13,924 nt of DNA from Actinomycetes bacterium. Lineage in GTDB: Bacteria > Actinomycetota > Actinomycetes > Actinomycetales > Cellulomonadaceae. The notes below the pieces were generated by a model. The model saw only the letters and a program-made list of their open reading frames with translations. It was not told the DNA's origin and searched no databases. This document shows positions 6,304 to 12,575 of the stretch, one piece after another (within the stretch, counting starts at the first letter, position 1; every line of letters starts with the position of its first letter). Location: NCBI GenBank assembly GCA_023418375.1, contig JAEZZV010000199.1, forward strand, positions 1 through 13,924, read 5' to 3'. Made by a program: the position numbers and the translations under genes.

Positions 6304-7005
6304 TCAGTGGACCTCCGTGATCTCGGGACCACGACGCAGCGGGTCGAAGCCCTGGGTGGCGGCCGGCGGCTGCTCGCCCTCCGCGCGGGGCTGCCCGGGC
6401 AGGGTGAGCGCGAGGAGGTCGCGCGGGGCGCGCGGGCGGTCACCGCGGACCACGACGACGTCGGCGAACACCGCCTCGAGCTCGCGGGCCTTCTCGGGGT
6501 CGACGGCGGCGCGTCCGGAGATGACGCCGCGCAGGAACCACCGCGGGCCGTCGACGCCCACGAAGCGGGCCGGCCGGTGCCCCGTGCGCCCCTCGGCGGT
6601 ACGGACGGGGAGCCGCGCGAGCAGCTCGCGGCCGAACGGCCCGGGCAGGTCGTCGACGGTGCCGCCCTGGCGCGTGACGGACTCCGCGATCTCGCTGCGG
6701 ATCTCGTCCCAGATGCCCGAGGACCGCGGAGCGGCGAACACCTGGAGCTGGAGCATCGAGCCGTGCAGCGCGAGCGCCGCGGCCGTCACGACGCGGGAGG
6801 TCTTGTCGACCTCCATGCGCAGCTCCATGCCGTCGCGATGGGGCACCCACAGGGCACCGAGGTCGAGCCGCTCGCCGCGGTCGTCGACCTCCGCCTCGTC
6901 CCACGGGCCGTGCTCGCGCCCGACGGCGAGGCCGTCCTCGAGCCCCTCGAGCTCGTCCTCCTCCGGCTCCTCCGCGTCGCGGGACCGCCGACCGAACAGG
7001 GCCAC
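6304..7005 (-). CDS. DUF3710 domain-containing protein
   Basis: The product is 233 residues and soluble. The N-terminus starts VALFGRRSRD, then has a strongly acidic linker (11-48). The conserved domain covers about 49-205: LDLGALWVPHRDGMELRMEVD, MLQLQVFAAPRSSGIWDEIRSEI, and FVGVDGPRWFLRGVISGRAA. The tail is proline- and acid-rich. The function is unknown; the family lies next to dut across actinobacteria (Rv2696c-like). The GTG at 7005 is supported by a strong AAGGAGG at a spacing of 5 bases; an earlier in-frame ATG at 7077 would lie inside dut. It is probably co-transcribed with dut, 43 bases upstream, with its own ribosome binding site and an intergenic hairpin that could set its level apart from dut. 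Confidence 0.85.
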   Translation of the reverse strand: MALFGRRSRDAEEPEEDELEGLEDGLAVGREHGPWDEAEVDDRGERLDLGALWVPHRDGMELRMEVDKTSRVVTAAALALHGSMLQLQVFAAPRSSGIWDEIRSEIAESVTRQGGTVDDLPGPFGRELLARLPVRTAEGRTGHRPARFVGVDGPRWFLRGVISGRAAVDPEKARELEAVFADVVVVRGDRPRAPRDLLALTLPGQPRAEGEQPPAATQGFDPLRRGPEITEVH

Positions 7006-7010
7006 TGTCT

Positions 7011-7017
7011 CCTCCTT
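7011..7017 (-). promoter_or_regulatory. Strong ribosome binding site of the DUF3710 gene
   Basis: On the minus strand AAGGAGG lies 5 bases before the GTG at 7005. It is the best match to the anti-Shine-Dalgarno sequence that I found in the window, and it decides the start of this gene. Confidence 0.8.
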
Positions 7018-7020
7018 CAC

Positions 7021-7037
7021 GGACCCGTGCCGGGCCC
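7021..7037 (-). other. Intercistronic hairpin between dut and DUF3710
   Basis: The mRNA reads GGGCCCG-GCA-CGGGUCC: seven pairs (one G-U) closing a 3-base loop, placed between the dut stop and the DUF3710 ribosome binding site. There is no U-run, so it is not a classic terminator. It could act as a processing or partial-attenuation site; a chance stem in GC-rich DNA is possible. Confidence 0.35.
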
Positions 7038-7048
7038 GACCCATCAGC

Positions 7049-7573
7049 CTATGCGTCCTCGCCGGGACCGGCCGCATCGGCGGCCCGCCACCCGCCGCTG
7101 GACCCGAATCCGCCGTCGCCGCGGTGGGACCCGGGCAGGCGCTCGGCCCGGACGAACCTGGCGCGCTCCACCCGCTGGACGACGAGCTGCGCGATGCGAT
7201 CGCCCCGACGCAGCTCGACCGGGTGCTCGGGGTCGGTGTTCAGCAGCGTCACCTGGAGCTCGCCCCGGTAGCCCGCGTCCACCGTCCCGGGCGCGTTGAC
7301 GATCGTGACCCCGTGCCGCGCCGCCAGACCCGACCGCGGGTGCACGAACGCCGCGTAGCCGTCCGGCAGGGCGATCCGCACGCCGGTCGGCACCGTCGCG
7401 CGGCCCAGGGGCGGCAGGACGACGTCCACTGCGGTGACCAGGTCCGCGCCGGCGTCGCCCGGGTGCGCGTAGCACGGCTCGGGCAGCTCGTCGTCGGTCA
7501 TCACCAGGAGGACGTCGACGTCGCCGTCGCCGGGCTCACCGGGGTGTTCGCCGGGGTGGTGCGCGGGGATCAC
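7049..7573 (-). CDS. dut: dUTP diphosphatase (deoxyuridine 5'-triphosphate nucleotidohydrolase)
   Basis: The product is 174 residues. All five motifs of the trimeric dUTPase family are present: I HPGDAGADL (37-45), II VHPRSGLAA (77-85), III VNAPGTVDAGYRGEL (92-106, with the catalytic Asp D99 and the Tyr that selects uracil), IV GDRIAQLVV (124-132), and V RGDGGFGSSGG (151-161). The enzyme splits dUTP to dUMP and pyrophosphate, keeps uracil out of DNA and feeds thymidylate synthesis. The GTG start at 7573 gives an extra His/Pro/Gly-rich stretch before the first strand VDVLLV, and fits the leaderless promoter just upstream. An ATG at 7501 would remove the first strand and is unlikely. It is probably the first gene of the unit dut-DUF3710-OB-DUF3159. 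Confidence 0.96.
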   Translation of the reverse strand: MIPAHHPGEHPGEPGDGDVDVLLVMTDDELPEPCYAHPGDAGADLVTAVDVVLPPLGRATVPTGVRIALPDGYAAFVHPRSGLAARHGVTIVNAPGTVDAGYRGELQVTLLNTDPEHPVELRRGDRIAQLVVQRVERARFVRAERLPGSHRGDGGFGSSGGWRAADAAGPGEDA

Positions 7574-7579
7574 GACGCG

Positions 7580-7585
7580 ACTCTA
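7580..7585 (-). promoter_or_regulatory. -10 box TAGAGT for leaderless dut transcription
   Basis: On the minus strand TAGAGT is followed by 6 bases (CGCGTC) and then the GTG at 7573. The spacing puts the transcription start at or next to the start codon. No ribosome binding site is visible. Confidence 0.55.
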
Positions 7586-7619
7586 GCGGCGGCCGCGGCG
7601 CCGGCCGGTCGTCGGCTGC

Positions 7620-7625
7620 CATGCT
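7620..7625 (+). promoter_or_regulatory. Possible -10 box CATGCT for the DUF3093 gene
   Basis: CATGCT lies 6 bases before the ATG at 7632, the same geometry as for dut, and no ribosome binding site is present. It deviates from TANNNT at the first base, so the call is weak. Confidence 0.3.
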
Positions 7626-7631
7626 GACGCC

Positions 7632-8168
7632 ATGCCCGATGCGTCGACCCCTCCCGCCGCCGCTCCCTCCGCGCCGGGGCCCACGCCCGGAGCGGCCGCC
7701 GACGCGCCCGTGGCGTACGCCGAGCGCCTGTGGCCGGGTCCCCTGGGCTGGGCCCTCGTCGTGGGCGCCGCGCTCGCCGCAGCCGTGATCCTTGTCCCCG
7801 TGCACCCGGTCGCCGGCGTCGTCGGCGGGGCGGTGACGCTGGTCGGCGCTGCCGCGGCGGCCGCAGCGACGGCCACCCGGATCGAGGTGCGCGGCGGTGA
7901 GCTCCGCGTCGGTGCCGCCCACATCCCGCTCGGCGCCCTGGGCGAGCCGACGCCGCTGGACCGCGAGGGCGTGCGGCGAGCGGTCGGGCCCGGCTCCGAC
8001 GCCCGGGCGTTCGTGACGCTGAGGGCGTGGGTCCCCGGCGGCGTCCAGGTACCGGTCACCGATCCCGGGGACCCGACGCCGTCGTGGCTCGTCTCGACGC
8101 GACGGCCCCGGGCCCTCGCGTCAGCGATCGCGGGCGCCGGTCAGGCGCACTCGGAGCAGACGAGCTGA
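7632..8168 (+). CDS. DUF3093 family membrane protein
   Basis: The product is 178 residues. A Pro/Ala-rich N-terminus (1-25) is followed by AYAERLWPGPLGW, the usual DUF3093 beginning. Two membrane helices lie at about 38-57 and 60-81 and are rich in Ala, Val and Gly. A soluble C-terminal beta-rich part contains RIEVRGGELRVGAAHIPL and ends in TPSWLVSTRRPRALASAI, both typical of the family (Rv2698-like). The function is unknown. The gene is divergent from dut and convergent with DUF4193; its last 28 bases overlap the DUF4193 3' end. The ATG at 7632 is the first start in frame, and the N-terminal 25 residues look unstructured. Confidence 0.85.
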   Translation: MPDASTPPAAAPSAPGPTPGAAADAPVAYAERLWPGPLGWALVVGAALAAAVILVPVHPVAGVVGGAVTLVGAAAAAAATATRIEVRGGELRVGAAHIPLGALGEPTPLDREGVRRAVGPGSDARAFVTLRAWVPGGVQVPVTDPGDPTPSWLVSTRRPRALASAIAGAGQAHSEQTS

Positions 8169-8437
8169 CCGTCCTTCTCGTAGGCGAGCTGGCTGCGGTG
8201 GTGCACGAGGAAGCACTTGCTGCACGTGAACTCGTCCGCCTGGCGCGGGAGGACCCGCACGGAGAGCTCCTCGCCCGACAGGTCGGCGCCCGGGAGCTCG
8301 AAGCCCTCGGCCGCCTCGATCTCGTCCTCGTCGACGACGCCCGAGTTCTTGTCGGTGCGGCGCGCCTGCAGCTCCTGGAGCGAGTCCTCGCTGAGGTCCT
8401 CGTCGGTCTTGCGCGGGGCGTCGTAGTCGGTGGCCAT
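8141..8437 (-). CDS. DUF4193 family protein with C-terminal zinc-ribbon-like motif
   Basis: The product is 98 residues, the normal family length. The N-terminal two thirds are acidic (MATDYDAPRKTDEDLSEDSL, VVDEDEIEAAEG). The C-terminus carries two CxxC pairs, C72/C75 (TCSKC) and C94/C97 (CSECA), with HH at 79-80 between them, so it very probably binds zinc. The short basic loop HHRSQLAY and the acidic front suggest contact with a protein or RNA; the actual role is unknown. From memory the mycobacterial relative (Rv2699c) was scored essential. The gene starts with ATG at 8437 and lies after a 182-base gap that holds a possible ECF-type promoter. Its 3' end overlaps DUF3093 by 28 bases tail to tail. 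Confidence 0.9.
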   Translation of the reverse strand: MATDYDAPRKTDEDLSEDSLQELQARRTDKNSGVVDEDEIEAAEGFELPGADLSGEELSVRVLPRQADEFTCSKCFLVHHRSQLAYEKDGQLVCSECA

Positions 8438-8500
8438 CGGTGAGCTTCACACTCCGTCTGTCATCGGGCCCACGCGGAGCCCGCGCGGTGTCGGTACGTA

Positions 8501-8529
8501 CTCAATGCACGGAGCACAGTGCTTGTTCC
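8501..8529 (-). promoter_or_regulatory. Possible SigR/SigH-type promoter in front of DUF4193
   Basis: On the minus strand GGAAC (8529-8525) is followed after 18 bases by ATTGAG (8506-8501). The consensus for SigR of Streptomyces and SigH of mycobacteria is GGAAY, 18-19 bases, then GTT, so this is one base away. The leader to the ATG at 8437 would be about 55-60 bases. No good TANNNT box is nearer the start. It remains a pattern match. Confidence 0.35.
8513..8523. repeat. Dyad AGCAC-A-GTGCT inside the DUF4193 promoter region
   Basis: A perfect 5+1+5 inverted repeat lies exactly between the putative -35 and -10 elements. That is a common place for a repressor site. A second perfect palindrome, GCGTGCACGC, is at 8566-8575, and GTGCAC also occurs at 8548-8553. 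Confidence 0.4.
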
Positions 8530-8619
8530 CGCGCGGCGGGGGTGATTGTGCACCATCCGGAGGGCGCGTGCACGCCGCTCCGGAAGCGTCGATGATCATG
8601 TCTCGCGTGACGGGCCGCT

Positions 8620-9486
8620 TCACCCGTTCGGGTGGTCCGCGTCCGCCCCCAGCTCCTCCAGCAACGCGACCAGCTCGCGCACCGTGGGCTCGGGTCCGGC
8701 GACCGTCATCGTCTCCGACGGCGCACGCCCGCGAAGACCCAGCACCGCGGCACCCGCCTCGCGCGCGACGAGCGAGGCCGCGGCCAGGTCCCACGGCTGC
8801 AGCCCCCGCTCGTAGTAGAGGTCCAGGTTGCCCGCCGCGACCTGGCACAGGTCGATCGCGGCCGAACCCATGCGGCGGATGTCGCGGACGCGCGGCAGCA
8901 GGTCGGCGACGACGCGCGCCTGACCACGGCGACGCTCGACGGTGTAGCCGAAGCCCGTCCCGAGCAGGCTGGCGGACAGCGGGACCGGGTCGTTGACCCG
9001 GATCCGGCGGCCGTCCTCGTGGGCGCCCCCACCCAGCGTGGCGGTCCAGGTGCGGCCGTCGGCGACGTGGTGCACGCAGGCGGCGACGACAGTCCACGTC
9101 TCCGGGGTCGGCTCCCCCACGACCGCCGCCACGCTCACCGCGTAGGCGGGAAGGCCGTAGAGGTAGTTCACGGTGCCGTCGACCGGGTCGAGCACCCAGG
9201 TCACACCGCTCGTGCCGGGCTGGAGCCCCTCCTCCTCGCCGAGGACGCCGTCGTGCGGACGGCGCTCCGCGATCGTGCGCCGCAGCAATGCCTCCGAGGC
9301 GAGGTCCATCGCCGTGACGACGTCGACGGCGCTCGACTTGGTCGCGGCGACGTCGACCCGGCTGGGCCGTCCCTCGCGAACGAGAGCGCCGGCGCTCGTG
9401 GCAAGCTCCTCGGCGAGGGTGCCGAGCTCGACGACGAGCTCGGGGGCGGGGGCGTGTGCGTCGGGCTGCAGGCGCGGTTCGGTCAC
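8620..9486 (-). CDS. suhB: Inositol monophosphatase family protein (SuhB-like)
   Basis: The product is 288 residues. Metal-binding motifs of the Li+-sensitive phosphatase family are present: LGEEEG (82-87), DPVDGTVNYLYGLP (100-113) and WDLAAASLVAREAGA (232-246). MGSAAIDLCQVAAGNLDLYYERGLQPWD is also typical. The enzyme removes phosphate from inositol monophosphate or a related sugar phosphate using Mg2+. In actinobacteria inositol supports phosphatidylinositol and mycothiol; some members instead act on histidinol phosphate or PAP, so the substrate is open. The third motif has Ala where WDxAAG is usual. The GTG at 9486 is preceded by a -10-like CAGGAT with 6 bases between, which suggests a leaderless mRNA. 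It is divergent from sepH and matches Rv2701c in position. Confidence 0.92.
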   Translation of the reverse strand: MTEPRLQPDAHAPAPELVVELGTLAEELATSAGALVREGRPSRVDVAATKSSAVDVVTAMDLASEALLRRTIAERRPHDGVLGEEEGLQPGTSGVTWVLDPVDGTVNYLYGLPAYAVSVAAVVGEPTPETWTVVAACVHHVADGRTWTATLGGGAHEDGRRIRVNDPVPLSASLLGTGFGYTVERRRGQARVVADLLPRVRDIRRMGSAAIDLCQVAAGNLDLYYERGLQPWDLAAASLVAREAGAAVLGLRGRAPSETMTVAGPEPTVRELVALLEELGADADHPNG

Positions 9487-9492
9487 CGCACC

Positions 9493-9498
9493 ATCCTG
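9493..9498 (-). promoter_or_regulatory. Possible -10 box CAGGAT for the suhB gene
   Basis: On the minus strand CAGGAT is followed by 6 bases (GGTGCG) and the GTG at 9486. It differs from TANNNT at the first base. Spacing and the lack of a ribosome binding site repeat the pattern seen at dut. Confidence 0.35.
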
Positions 9499-9566
9499 CC
9501 GGACCACGGGCGGCACACCGCCCCGCCTCCCCGACTCCCAGCCGCAGGGATGGCACCCTCGTACGT

Positions 9567-9572
9567 GGGAGG
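9567..9572 (+). promoter_or_regulatory. Ribosome binding site of sepH
   Basis: GGGAGG lies 4 bases before the ATG at 9577 and fixes that start, although the frame is open far upstream. Unlike suhB on the other strand, this gene therefore has a leader. Confidence 0.65.
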
Positions 9573-9576
9573 TGCC

Positions 9577-10719
9577 ATGAGCGAGCTCACCCTCGTGGGG
9601 CTGGACGACGACGGCGAGCACGTCGTGCTCGAAGGGCCGGACGGTCAGCGGTTCCGCGTGCGCATCGACGAGGCACTGCGCGCCGCGGTCCGGCGCGACC
9701 GTCCGCACCTCGAGCAGGCCCGCGTCGAGGCCACGGGCGCCCTGCCACCGCGCGAGATCCAGGCGCGCGTGCGCGCGGGCCAGACGGCCGAGGAGATCGC
9801 CGAGGCGTCGGGGATGCCGGTGGAGATCGTGCGTCGCTACGACGGCCCGGTGGTGGCGGAGCGGCAGTGGGTCGCCGAGCAGGCGCGTGCGACGCGCATC
9901 GGGCACGAGCCGAGCGCCCCGGTGCTGGGCGAGCTCGTCGCCGACCGACTCGCCACCCGCGAGGTCCGCGAGATGACATGGGACGCGTTCCGTGTCGGCG
10001 CGGGCGCCTGGACGGTCGAGGTGTGCTTCGAGGTGGGCGGTGCGGACCGTTCCGCGCGCTGGAGCTACGACGCGACCGACCGCCGGGTGCGGGCGCTCGA
10101 CGACGAGGCGCGGTGGCTGTCGGAGACCGAGCTGCCGGACGCGCCGGTCCGCCGTCACCTGGCCCCCGTCCGCGACCGGGTCTTCGACGTGGAGGTCGAG
10201 GAGGCCCTGCGCCCGCTGCTCGCGTCCGTCGACCCGCCCGTCGCAGCCGACCCCGAGCTCGAGGACGAGCCGACCCACGCCCTGCTGGACGACCTCGCCG
10301 GGCGCCGCGGGGTGCGCCAGGAGGCGGACCCCGACGACGACGACGAGGAGGAGTTCCCCGGGTTCGGGCCGCAGCACGCGTTCGACTTCGACAACCCCGA
10401 GCTCACCGTTCCCGCCGCGCACCCGCCGGCGTCGCACCCCGAGCAGGCGCACGACGCGCGCGTGCTGCAGATGCCGACGAAGGCGGCCGGCACGGACGCG
10501 GCCGCACACCCGTCGACGCCGCCCGCCGCGCACCCGTCCCACGACGGCCCGCACGTCGGGTCACCCGACCGCCCGGAGGAGCGCGCCGACCCGGCGCAGG
10601 CCGCGGAGGACGCCGCCCGCGCCGACGTCCCGCACGACGGCCCTCGCACGCGGGGCAAGAGGGGCCGGGCGAGCGTACCGAGCTGGGACGAGATCGTCTT
10701 CGGCGCCCGGCACGAGTGA
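9577..10719 (+). CDS. sepH: Septation protein SepH
   Basis: The product is 380 residues. The N-terminal DUF3071 domain starts MSELTLVGLDDDGEHVVLEG and includes a helix-turn-helix-like stretch at about 57-92 (PREIQARVRAG, AEEIAEASGMPVEIVRRYDG). The conserved part continues to about 200 (EMTWDAFRVG, WTVEVCFE, ARWSYD). The middle and C-terminal region (about 215-360) is of low complexity, acidic then His/Pro/Ala-rich. The last residues SVPSWDEIVFGARHE form the conserved C-terminal motif. In Streptomyces and mycobacteria SepH binds FtsZ and promotes filament assembly and bundling at the septum; despite its HTH-like part its known job is in division. It is transcribed alone, divergent from suhB and convergent with thymidine kinase 16 bases downstream. 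Confidence 0.93.
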   Translation: MSELTLVGLDDDGEHVVLEGPDGQRFRVRIDEALRAAVRRDRPHLEQARVEATGALPPREIQARVRAGQTAEEIAEASGMPVEIVRRYDGPVVAERQWVAEQARATRIGHEPSAPVLGELVADRLATREVREMTWDAFRVGAGAWTVEVCFEVGGADRSARWSYDATDRRVRALDDEARWLSETELPDAPVRRHLAPVRDRVFDVEVEEALRPLLASVDPPVAADPELEDEPTHALLDDLAGRRGVRQEADPDDDDEEEFPGFGPQHAFDFDNPELTVPAAHPPASHPEQAHDARVLQMPTKAAGTDAAAHPSTPPAAHPSHDGPHVGSPDRPEERADPAQAAEDAARADVPHDGPRTRGKRGRASVPSWDEIVFGARHE

Positions 10720-10727
10720 CCGGCGCC
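10702..10727. terminator. Hairpin over the sepH stop, possible shared terminator with thymidine kinase
   Basis: GGCGCCCGG and CCGGCGCC pair with one bulged C around a 9-base loop that holds the sepH stop codon. It sits between two convergent genes only 16 bases apart. It has no U-run, so it would be a non-canonical terminator at best. Confidence 0.35.
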
Positions 10728-10735
10728 CCGACGCC

Positions 10736-11377
10736 TCACACGAACGGGAGCGTGTCCGGCCGCTCGGACGTCGCGCGGGCCACGTACCGCGTCATCCGCC
10801 GCATGTGGTGACGGCGGCACAGGACCTCGTAACCGACGACCGCCTGGCCGCCGGTGTCGCCGACGAGCACCTGCTCGCCCTCGACGACCATCTCGCCGTC
10901 CACGGTGCGCGCGTTGTGCGTGGCGCGGGCCCCGCACCAGCACAGCGTCTGGACCTGGAGCACGTCGACCCGGTCAGCGAGCTCGATCAGCCGGGCCGAC
11001 CCGGGGAACAGCCGCGTGCGGAAGTCTGCAGTGATGCCGAACGCGTAGACGTCCACACCCATCTCGTCGACGAGCTGCGCGAGCTGTTCCACCTGCAACG
11101 GTGTGTAGAACTGCGCCTCGTCGCAGACGAGGTAGTCCACGCGCTCGCCGCGGAGCCGGCGCTGGATGACGTCGTCCCAGAAGTCGGTGGCGTCGGTCAC
11201 CTCGATCGCCGGGTGGCGCAGACCGAGCCTGGACGACACGACCGACTCCCCCGCCCGGTCGTTGCGGGTGTACAGGAGCCCGCCGCGACCCGCGACCGCG
11301 TGGTTGTGGTCCATCTGGAGGGCGAGCGTGGACTTGCCGGAGTCCATCGTCCCGCTGAAGAACACGAGCTCGGCCAT
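10736..11377 (-). CDS. tdk: Thymidine kinase (type II, TK1-like)
   Basis: The product is 213 residues. The P-loop is SGTMDSGKST (8-17), and the DEAQF motif (86-90) carries the likely catalytic base E87. YAFGITADFRTRLFPGS (111-127) is the usual second part of the fold, and the substrate-binding lasso follows at about 144-190 (ATHNARTVDG, VGYEVLCRRHH). The enzyme phosphorylates thymidine to dTMP with ATP in the salvage route. The structural zinc site of this family normally has CxxC plus CxxH; here the first pair is C146-x-C148 and the second is C187/H190. The ATG at 11377 has AGGAGG 6 bases upstream, and that site overlaps the TAG stop of the phosphatase gene, so translation is likely to be coupled. 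Confidence 0.95.
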   Translation of the reverse strand: MAELVFFSGTMDSGKSTLALQMDHNHAVAGRGGLLYTRNDRAGESVVSSRLGLRHPAIEVTDATDFWDDVIQRRLRGERVDYLVCDEAQFYTPLQVEQLAQLVDEMGVDVYAFGITADFRTRLFPGSARLIELADRVDVLQVQTLCWCGARATHNARTVDGEMVVEGEQVLVGDTGGQAVVGYEVLCRRHHMRRMTRYVARATSERPDTLPFV

Positions 11378-11383
11378 CGACGT

Positions 11384-11389
11384 CCTCCT
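11384..11389 (-). promoter_or_regulatory. Ribosome binding site of thymidine kinase overlapping the upstream stop
   Basis: On the minus strand the phosphatase stop TAG (11390-11388) runs into AGGAGG, 6 bases before the ATG at 11377. This suggests re-initiation by ribosomes finishing the upstream gene. Confidence 0.7.
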
Positions 11390-12575
11390 AGGCCACCACG
11401 ACGAGCGGGATGAGCATCTCCCCCGGCGTGAGGGAGCCGTGCATGCCGCGCAGCTGGATCGACGCGGGGGTCTGCGTGCGCGAGTCCACCACGCCCGCCA
11501 GGCCGCGTGCCGCAACCACCAGGTCCCCGACGAGCGGGCGCACGTGCAGGGCCACCTCGCCGAACCACCCCGCGGCGACGGCCTCGTCCCCGGTCGCCAC
11601 GAGAGCTCCGTCGCCCAGGACCGTCCGCCATCGCTCGGCGACCACCGGCAGCTCGGCGCGGGCCTCATCGGTCAGGTGCACGTACGTCGCCCGGGGCTCG
11701 CCCGCGACGAGGGCGACGCCTTCCGCGAGCGCAGGCGTGGTCGCGACGTCGACGAGCCGCTCGTGGTCGACGTCCACGTGCCCGTGGTCGGCGGTGACCA
11801 GCAGCAGGGTCCCCGCCGGCATCCGGCGCGCGAGCCTGGCCAGCCCGGCGTCGAGCTCGGCGAGCGCGTCGCCCCACTCCGCGGAGCGCCAGCCGTGGTG
11901 GTGGCCCACCTTGTCGACGTCGCCCCAGTAGAGGTAGACCAACCCCGGGTCGGCGAGCGCTCGCAGCGCCGCGTCGACGCGGGCGTCCAGCGTCTCCGCG
12001 CCCACGTAGCGTCCGCCGCCCAGCACGGCGATCGTCAGACCTGAGCCGGCGAAGCGGGCCGGGCCGATGGAGGTCACGGCGCGTCCGGCGGCCTGGGCCA
12101 GCCCCAGGAGGGCGGGCTCCCGCTGCCAGGCGGGCGCGGGCTCGATACCGGTCCACGAGACGAGGTTCGCCAGGCCCCCGGTGACGGGGTTGCGCATCGT
12201 GTAGCCGAGCAGCCCCGTGCGCCCGGGCGGTCGTCCGGTGCCGAAGGACGCGAGCGAGGTGGCGGTCGTCGACGGGAAGCCCGAGGTGAGCACCCGAGTG
12301 TCGGGGAGGCGGTGACGCAGGAAGGGCGCGTGCCCGGCGCGCTCGCGGACCAGCTCGGCCCCGAGGCCGTCGACGAGGACCACGCAGACGCGCTCCGCCG
12401 ACGGCAGACCGAACCTCGCGCGCGCCTGCGCCGCACCCGACACCGGCGAACCTGGCTCGACCTCGACACCCAGCGCGCCCAGCGCCGCGGGCAGGACCCG
12501 GTCGAGGCTGTCCGCCCCGTAGTCGGGCGGGCGGAGCCCGGCCGCGGCGAGCGCCGCCGTCACTCCGTCCGTCAC
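11388..12575 (-). CDS. Alkaline phosphatase superfamily protein (nucleotide pyrophosphatase/phosphodiesterase-like)
   Basis: The product is 395 residues. The two-metal site of the superfamily is visible: VLVDGLG (D69), the nucleophile region GFPSTTATS (T103 or T104), WGDVDKVGHHHG (D219 or D221, H225), TADHGHVDVD (D263, H264) and GMHGSLTPGEM (H379). There is no signal peptide or membrane helix at the N-terminus, so it is probably cytoplasmic. The closest groups are type I phosphodiesterase/nucleotide pyrophosphatases; the substrate may be a nucleotide, a sugar nucleotide or a phospholipid headgroup. The GTG at 12575 overlaps the DUF5998 stop as GTGA. It is followed by thymidine kinase 10 bases after its stop, a pairing that hints at nucleotide metabolism but does not prove it. 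Confidence 0.87.
   Translation of the reverse strand: MTDGVTAALAAAGLRPPDYGADSLDRVLPAALGALGVEVEPGSPVSGAAQARARFGLPSAERVCVVLVDGLGAELVRERAGHAPFLRHRLPDTRVLTSGFPSTTATSLASFGTGRPPGRTGLLGYTMRNPVTGGLANLVSWTGIEPAPAWQREPALLGLAQAAGRAVTSIGPARFAGSGLTIAVLGGGRYVGAETLDARVDAALRALADPGLVYLYWGDVDKVGHHHGWRSAEWGDALAELDAGLARLARRMPAGTLLLVTADHGHVDVDHERLVDVATTPALAEGVALVAGEPRATYVHLTDEARAELPVVAERWRTVLGDGALVATGDEAVAAGWFGEVALHVRPLVGDLVVAARGLAGVVDSRTQTPASIQLRGMHGSLTPGEMLIPLVVVA

Noticed and set aside
7636..8059. Minus-strand frames opposite DUF3093 as a small gene
   Set aside because: They are low-complexity Ala/Arg/Thr shadows without start signals, while the plus-strand product matches DUF3093.
9456..10811. 451-codon plus-strand frame overlapping sepH in another frame
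   Set aside because: It is an Arg/Ala/Gly shadow; SepH has recognisable domains at both ends.
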